Shown: piece by piece, positions 59,089 to 64,000 of the stretch
Numbering within the stretch: position 1 is the stretch's first letter
How the letters are laid out: the number at the start of each line of letters is the position of its first letter
Assembly: GCF_000013745.1 (NCBI RefSeq)
Contig: NC_007925.1
Coordinates: 3,472,001-3,536,000, forward strand
Direction of reading: 5' to 3'
From: Rhodopseudomonas_A palustris_F
Lineage (GTDB): Bacteria > Pseudomonadota > Alphaproteobacteria > Rhizobiales > Xanthobacteraceae
Length of the DNA stretch: 64,000 bases
Translations under genes and position numbers: made by a program
The notes under the pieces: generated by a model
Seen by the model: the letters and a program-made list of their open reading frames with translations, nothing else
The model's database searches: none
What the model was told of the DNA's origin: nothing

Positions 59089-60789
59089 TTAATCCCCGCC
59101 CTGCCCGGTCAGAAAATCGAAATCGCAGCCTTGATCGGCCTGCAGGATCGTCTGGTGGAACAACCGCGCATAGCCGCGCAGCGGCGCGGGCTGCCGCGAC
59201 GCCGGCAGCGCTTGGCGGCGGCGTGCTAACTCATCGTCCTCGACCATCAGATCGATGCGGCGCGCTTCGACGTCGAGCCGGATCACGTCGCCGTTTTGCA
59301 CCAAAGCCAAAGGCCCGCCGGCCGCGCTCTCCGGCGTGATGTGCAGCACGATGGTGCCGAACGCGGTGCCGCTCATCCGGGCGTCGGAAATCCGCACCAT
59401 GTCCTTGACGCCGGCGCGCGCCAGCTTCAGCGGAATCGGCAGATAGCCGGCCTCCGGCATCCCCGGCGCGCCCTGCGGCCCGGCATTGCGCAGCACCAGC
59501 ACGTCATCGGCCGCAACGTCGAGACCCGGATCGTCGATCCGCGCCGCCATGTCCTCGAGACTGTCGAACACCACGGCGCGGCCGCTGTGCTGAAGGAGCT
59601 TTGGCGACGCCGCCGAGTGCTTGATCACCGCGCCGCGCGGCGCCAGATTGCCGGATAGCACCGCCATCGCGCCTTCGCTGCGGATCGGATCGTTGCGCGC
59701 GCGAATGACGTCCTGCCCCGGCACGTCCTCGGCCGCGGCCACCGCATCGCGCAAGCTGCCGTAAATCGTTTTGGCGTCGAGATCGATCAGCTCGCCGAGT
59801 TGCGCCAACAGTTTCGGCACGCCGCCGGCGTGATGGAAGTGCTCCATGTAGTGATCGCCCGACGGCTTCAGATCGACCAGCACCGGCACCTCGCGCGACA
59901 GCCGATCGAACGCCGCCAGATCGAGGCGATACGTCGTTCGCCCGGCGATCGCGGTGAGATGAATGAGCCCGTTGGTGGAGCCGCCGATCGCCTGCAGCAC
60001 CACTTGCGCATTGCGCAATGCCGCCGGCGTCAACAGCTCGCTGGGCTTCGGCCCCTTCGCCACCGCCATTGCCGCGGCGAGCTTGCCGCTTTGTTCGGCG
60101 GAACGAAATCGCTCGGCGTGCGGCGCCGGAATCGTCGCGCTCATCGGCAGCGACAGCCCGAGCGCTTCGGTGATGCAGGCCATGGTCGAGGCGGTGCCCA
60201 TCACCATGCAGGTGCCGACCGAGGGCGCCAGCCGGCCGTTGACCGCCTCGATCTCGGCCTCATCCATCTCGCCGGCGCGAAACTTGCCCCACAACCTGCG
60301 GCAGTCGGTGCAAGCGCCCAGCACCTCGCCCTTGTGATGGCCGACCACCATCGGCCCGACCGGAATCACCACGGTCGGCAGATCCGCCGACACCGCGGCC
60401 ATGATCTGCGCCGGCAGCGTCTTGTCGCAGCCGCCGATCACCACCACCGCGTCCATCGGCTGGGCGCGAATCATCTCCTCGGTGTCCATCGCCATCAGGT
60501 TGCGCAGATACATCGAGGTCGGATGCGCGAAACTCTCGGCGATCGAGATAGTTGGAAACACCATCGGCATCGCGCCCGCCAGCATCACGCCGCGCTTCAC
60601 CGCCTCGATGATCTGCGGCACGTTGCCGTGGCAGGGATTGTAGTCGCTGTGGGTGTTGGTGATGCCGACGATCGGCCGATCCAGCGCGTCGTCGGAATAG
60701 CCCATCGCCTTGATGAAGGCCTTGCGCAGGAACAGCGAGAACCCGGCGTCGCCGTAAGAGGTCAGGCCCTTGCGCAGTCCATCGCTCAT
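59089..60789 (-). CDS. IlvD/Edd family dehydratase, L-arabonate-dehydratase-like
   Basis: 566 aa Fe-S dehydratase. Cluster ligands are in NPCHGNVP, GGCDKT and GTCMVMGTAST; other motifs are GAMPMVFPTISI, ARNDPIRSEGAMAVLSGNLAPRGAVIKHSA and DARMSGTAFGTIVLHITPESAAGGPLALVQNGD. The carboxylate-binding and C-terminal DFDFLTG features are closer to sugar-acid (L-arabonate) dehydratases than to IlvD or Edd. It removes water from a polyhydroxy acid; the exact sugar is unknown. ATG at 60789 begins MSDGLRKGLTSYGD. Confidence 0.9.
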   Translation of the reverse strand: MSDGLRKGLTSYGDAGFSLFLRKAFIKAMGYSDDALDRPIVGITNTHSDYNPCHGNVPQIIEAVKRGVMLAGAMPMVFPTISIAESFAHPTSMYLRNLMAMDTEEMIRAQPMDAVVVIGGCDKTLPAQIMAAVSADLPTVVIPVGPMVVGHHKGEVLGACTDCRRLWGKFRAGEMDEAEIEAVNGRLAPSVGTCMVMGTASTMACITEALGLSLPMSATIPAPHAERFRSAEQSGKLAAAMAVAKGPKPSELLTPAALRNAQVVLQAIGGSTNGLIHLTAIAGRTTYRLDLAAFDRLSREVPVLVDLKPSGDHYMEHFHHAGGVPKLLAQLGELIDLDAKTIYGSLRDAVAAAEDVPGQDVIRARNDPIRSEGAMAVLSGNLAPRGAVIKHSAASPKLLQHSGRAVVFDSLEDMAARIDDPGLDVAADDVLVLRNAGPQGAPGMPEAGYLPIPLKLARAGVKDMVRISDARMSGTAFGTIVLHITPESAAGGPLALVQNGDVIRLDVEARRIDLMVEDDELARRRQALPASRQPAPLRGYARLFHQTILQADQGCDFDFLTGQGGD

Positions 60790-60912
60790 CGAACGGCCCC
60801 GTCGGCTGGCGTGATCGCCAGTTAGGGGGCCGCGGCGGAGCTTGTCAATCAACAGCGGCGGCGATCAAGCGGATGTCGAAAGCGACGGCGCGGCTGCGAT
60901 CGGAGAAAAATC

Positions 60913-61017
60913 TCAGGCGATGATCGAGGCGATGAAGAAGGCGCACAACACCGCCATGCCGCCGATGCCGATGGCGAGAAGACGTCGCACGGTGTCGGTC
61001 GAAAGCGTATCGGCCAT
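60913..61017 (-). CDS. 34-residue single-helix membrane protein
   Basis: A small gene encoding MADTLSTDTVRRLLAIGIGG followed by MAVLCAFFIASIIA. The hydrophobic half forms one transmembrane helix, probably with the N-terminus inside. The strong ribosome-binding site GGAAGGAA lies 8 bases before the ATG at 61017, a strong sign that it is translated. Function unknown. It is transcribed in the direction of the dehydratase gene 123 bases downstream. Confidence 0.6.
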   Translation of the reverse strand: MADTLSTDTVRRLLAIGIGGMAVLCAFFIASIIA

Positions 61018-61283
61018 CGAACAAGTTCCTTCCACAATCAGCCCGGTTTCGGACGTTCGGGAGTCGGCGGGCTGCAAGCCTGTGCGATGCGGTTAGCGGA
61101 ACGACGCGATCGGCGCTTTACGCGAGATCAAAATCGAATCATTCCAACCACAACCAATTTCTACCGACGCTGGTTGTGCAACGCTACTGGGGACAACTAC
61201 CGGAGCCTCCGACACGTCGACGGCACAACAAAGTCGGGGCAGATTCGAACCGCCCCGACTTCGACCAATCTTTGAAGGCGATG

Positions 61284-62714
61284 TTACGCGGCGTTGTAGC
61301 CGGCGATCGCCTTGACCTCGAGATATTCCTCGAGCCCGAATTTGCCCCATTCGCGGCCGTTGCCGGATTGCTTGTAGCCGCCGAACGGCGCGGTGCGTTC
61401 GTTCGGCACGCCGTTGAGGTTGACGTTGCCGGCGCGTAGTTTGCGGCCGACCGCGCGCGCGCGCTCGACGCTACCAGCCGACACATAACCAGCCAGACCA
61501 TACGGCGTGTCGTTGGCGATCTTCACCGCGTCGGCTTCGTCCTTGGCACCGATGATCGCGATCACCGGCCCGAAGATTTCTTCGCGCGCAATGGTCATGT
61601 CGTTGGTGACGTCGGCGAACACCGTGGGACGCACATAGAATCCCTTGTTGACGCCTTCCGGCAGGCCCGGCCCGCCGGCCACCAGCGTGGCGCCTTCTTC
61701 GACGCCCTTCTGAATCAGCGCCTGGATCTTGTCCCACTGAATCCGCGACACCACCGGACCGATGCTGGTGCCCTCGGCGCGCGGATCGCCCGCCTTGGTC
61801 TTGTCAGCCACCGCCTTTGCGATCGCAGCGACTTCTTTCATCTTCGACTGCGGCACAATCATCCGGCTCGGTGCGTTGCAGGACTGTCCGGAATTGTTGA
61901 ACATGTGCGCCACGCCGCCGGCCACCGCCTTCTGCAGATCGGCGTCTTCCAGAATGATATTCGGCGACTTGCCGCCGAGCTCCTGGCTGACCCGCTTCAC
62001 CGTCGGCGCCGCGCGCTTGGCGACGTCGATGCCGGCGCGGGTCGAGCCGGTGAAGGAAATCATGTCGATGTCCGGATGCTCGCTCATCGCCGCGCCGACC
62101 TCTGGGCCGAGACCGTTGACGAGGTTGAACACGCCGTTCGGCACGCCGGCTTCATGCAAGATCTCGGCGAAGATCAGCGCCGACGACGGGGTGAATTCGG
62201 AGGGCTTCAGGATCATGGTGCAACCGGCGGCCAGCGCCGGCGCGACCTTGCAGGCGATCTGATTGAGCGGCCAATTCCACGGCGTGATCATGCCGATGAC
62301 GCCGACCGGCTCGCGTACCACCACGGCGTTGCCGAGCGGCTCTTCGAAATTGTAGGTCTTCAACACCTCCAGCGTGGAGGCGATATGGCCGAGGCCGGCG
62401 CCGGCCTGGAATTTCTCCGCGAACGGCAACGGCGCGCCCATCTCGTCGGACACCGCGGCGCCGATATCTTTCATGCGGGTCTTGTAGACCGCAATAATCT
62501 TCTCCAGCAGCGCCACCCGCTGCTCGCGGCTGGTCTGCGAGAAGGTTTCGAACGCGCGCTTGGCGGCGGCGACGGCGTTGTCGACATCGGCCTTCGAACC
62601 GAGCGCAACCTCATACATCGCTTCCTCGGTCGCCGGATTGACCACCGGCGTCGATTTCTTGACGACGGGATCGACCCAAGCGCCATCGATGTAGAATTGC
62701 ATGCGGTTGACCAT
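61284..62714 (-). CDS. Aldehyde dehydrogenase family protein
   Basis: 476 aa NAD(P)-dependent ALDH. Signatures are PWNWPLNQIACKVAPALAAGCTMILKPSE, FTGSTRAG (cofactor), general-base Glu in SQELGGKSPNI, and nucleophile Cys in FNNSGQSCNAPSRM (about residue 275). The C-terminal FGGYKQSGNGREWGKFGLEEYLE is typical. Substrate cannot be read off; best resembles broad betaine-aldehyde/short-chain ALDHs. ATG at 62714 has GAGGT upstream; the very long upstream open frame is not coding. Confidence 0.94.
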   Translation of the reverse strand: MVNRMQFYIDGAWVDPVVKKSTPVVNPATEEAMYEVALGSKADVDNAVAAAKRAFETFSQTSREQRVALLEKIIAVYKTRMKDIGAAVSDEMGAPLPFAEKFQAGAGLGHIASTLEVLKTYNFEEPLGNAVVVREPVGVIGMITPWNWPLNQIACKVAPALAAGCTMILKPSEFTPSSALIFAEILHEAGVPNGVFNLVNGLGPEVGAAMSEHPDIDMISFTGSTRAGIDVAKRAAPTVKRVSQELGGKSPNIILEDADLQKAVAGGVAHMFNNSGQSCNAPSRMIVPQSKMKEVAAIAKAVADKTKAGDPRAEGTSIGPVVSRIQWDKIQALIQKGVEEGATLVAGGPGLPEGVNKGFYVRPTVFADVTNDMTIAREEIFGPVIAIIGAKDEADAVKIANDTPYGLAGYVSAGSVERARAVGRKLRAGNVNLNGVPNERTAPFGGYKQSGNGREWGKFGLEEYLEVKAIAGYNAA

Positions 62715-62844
62715 CGTGTACCTCGTTGTGGATGCTGGTGGCGCGGCGAACGAAACGTCCGGGCCGGTATCTTGCCCGAGCAATATAGAAACTGCACCGG
62801 CCGGTTTCAATCGCCGCGCAGCGACGGACCGCTGCCACCAGCGG

Positions 62845-63828
62845 TCAGGCGCTGGGATAGGGCTCGGCGGCGACTTGGCGCAGATGCCGCAAGCGTTCGC
62901 GATGCGCGGTGTAGATGCCGCTGCCGATGATGATCGCGGCGCCGACGAAGGTCCACAGACCCGGCAGTTCGCCGAACACCACCACCCCGATGATGGTGAC
63001 CCAGACCAGCTGGATGTAGGAGAACGGCGCCAGCATCGAGGCCGCGGCGTGGCGAAACGCCAGTACCACGATCCACTGCCCGGCCGTCGAGGCAATGCCG
63101 ACGCCGAGGCCAAGGCCGAGGTCGCTTAAGCTCGGGGTCACCCAGACGAACGGCACCAACACGCTCAACACCGCAAAGCCGACGATCGCCGCGAATGCCA
63201 TGGTGGTGACCACCCGATCGGCGCCGCTGATCATCCTGGTCATGACCAGCGTCGCTGCCCAGAGCAGCGCCGACGCCAGCGTCAGCAGCGCCGCCGGGTT
63301 GAACGCCGCGGTGCCGGGCTGCACCACGATCAGCACGCCCACGAGCCCGACCAGCGTCGCGATCCAGCGGCGCGGCCCCACGGTCTCGCCGAGCACCACC
63401 ACCGACAGCGCGGTGACGAACAGCGGCGCCACGAACGAGGTGGCCGAAGCCTGTGCGATCGGCTGATAGCGCAGGCTGGAAATGAAAATGACCGAGGAAA
63501 ACACCAGCGCCAGTCCGCGCAACACCTGCAGCCCCGGCCGCACCGACTTCAGCGGCGACGAGCCCGACGCCATCGCCACCGGAACCATGATCAGCACGAA
63601 CACCAGAAACCGCAGCCAGGCGACCTCGATCGACGGCAAGGTCAGCGTCAGATACTTGCCGAGCGCGTCCGAGCAAGCCAGGAACACGGTCGCGGCGATG
63701 ATCAGCACGATGCCGCGAAACGGTCGCTCGTCGTGGCGGCGCGTCAGCTTGCGCGCCACGTCACGGGGAGAGATCACAAGGGTCAAGGGCGGGGCCGGCG
63801 CTCGAGGAAAATCAGCCTCTCGCAACAA
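62845..63828 (-). CDS. EamA/DMT family transporter
   Basis: 327 aa with ten predicted membrane helices in two EamA repeats (about 38-170 and 180-310). Motifs AWLRFLVFVLIMVP, SLRYQPIAQASATSFVAPLFVTALSVVVLGETVGPRRW and the second-half FSYIQLVWVTIIGVVVFGELPGLWTFVGAAIIIGSGIYTAHRER are typical of drug/metabolite exporters (RhaT/YdcZ-type superfamily). Substrate unknown. A hydrophilic N-terminal 35 residues precede the first helix. The 170 bases after the start to the window end contain nothing I recognise. Confidence 0.93.
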   Translation of the reverse strand: MLREADFPRAPAPPLTLVISPRDVARKLTRRHDERPFRGIVLIIAATVFLACSDALGKYLTLTLPSIEVAWLRFLVFVLIMVPVAMASGSSPLKSVRPGLQVLRGLALVFSSVIFISSLRYQPIAQASATSFVAPLFVTALSVVVLGETVGPRRWIATLVGLVGVLIVVQPGTAAFNPAALLTLASALLWAATLVMTRMISGADRVVTTMAFAAIVGFAVLSVLVPFVWVTPSLSDLGLGLGVGIASTAGQWIVVLAFRHAAASMLAPFSYIQLVWVTIIGVVVFGELPGLWTFVGAAIIIGSGIYTAHRERLRHLRQVAAEPYPSA

Positions 63829-64000
63829 TGAGAAGCGCTAACAATATGCTGCAGACAACGATGTTCGCGCGGCAATCGCAAGTGCCGAAAATGCGGCCGG
63901 GTTATGCATCAGGCTCCACGCGCGCAAAACGGCGGCTTTTTCCGAGGCGCGCAATATTTTCACCGGTTTGGATCGATCACAACATCGGGAGGCCGTCGCG

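Noticed and set aside
61284..63113. Longer aldehyde dehydrogenase reading frame with 130 extra N-terminal codons
   Set aside because: Those codons overlap the EamA gene antisense to its frame and are Arg/Ser/Pro noise; the ATG at 62714 has a proper ribosome-binding site.

Overview
The window looks like chromosome from a high-GC alphaproteobacterium of the Rhodopseudomonas/Bradyrhizobium group (Nitrobacteraceae). The evidence is the PF02530-type porin, the DUF3126-cysE pair, Usg, CIRCE-controlled groESL, an abundance of PAS/PilZ/MCP proteins, cowN (a nitrogenase accessory protein) and genus-typical palindromic intergenic repeats. Names are assigned from sequence memory of the families; no database search was possible.

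Layout. 1-9.5 kb: partial exported protein, patatin-like phospholipase, CBS protein, rhomboid protease, PAS_5-type protein, a response regulator overlapping a triple-PAS hybrid histidine kinase, a double PilZ protein and a periplasmic transglutaminase-like protein. 9.5-22.6 kb: MarR regulator, major porin, small exported and RMF/CrpP-like proteins, gamma-carbonic anhydrase, cysE with DUF3126, several membrane proteins, a hydrolase, an FAD monooxygenase and tRNA-Leu(UAA). 22.7-27.7 kb: isomerase, GST, MetE-like protein, xanthine phosphoribosyltransferase and a molybdopterin-binding-fold protein.

27.9-36.7 kb holds an ATP-grasp / alpha-E / transglutaminase / Anbu (proteasome-like) cluster. It is split by a REP palindrome carrying an IS1111-type IS110-family element and by an oppositely oriented chemoreceptor with a decayed partner. 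37-44.4 kb: acetyltransferase, SDR, truncated MFS gene, NupC-type transporter, a zeta-toxin module, usg and groESL with two CIRCE-like elements.

44.5-50.7 kb is an accessory island. It contains a low-GC protein with four 24-residue repeats, two REP palindromes each carrying a GIY-YIG nuclease gene precisely at the apex, a duplicated XRE gene (one copy frameshifted), and two hydrolases with a divergent OhrR-like regulator between the duplicated blocks. 50.8-57.6 kb: a caspase-fold protein lacking both catalytic residues and carrying a long proline-rich tail, an ArsR/SDR divergent pair with a perfect operator-like dyad, a HigBA module and a Tlde1/DUF2778 L,D-transpeptidase. 57.8-58.9 kb: a CooA-like regulator followed by cowN with a CooA-type site between them. 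The rest holds an IlvD/Edd dehydratase, an unlisted 34-residue membrane protein, an aldehyde dehydrogenase and an EamA transporter.

The strongest leads for undescribed biology are (i) the REP-apex GIY-YIG units, (ii) the IS1111 element whose non-coding tail carries short matches to its REP target and to its own end, as expected of a bridge RNA, (iii) the CooA-like/CowN pair and (iv) the repeat protein at 44.6 kb.
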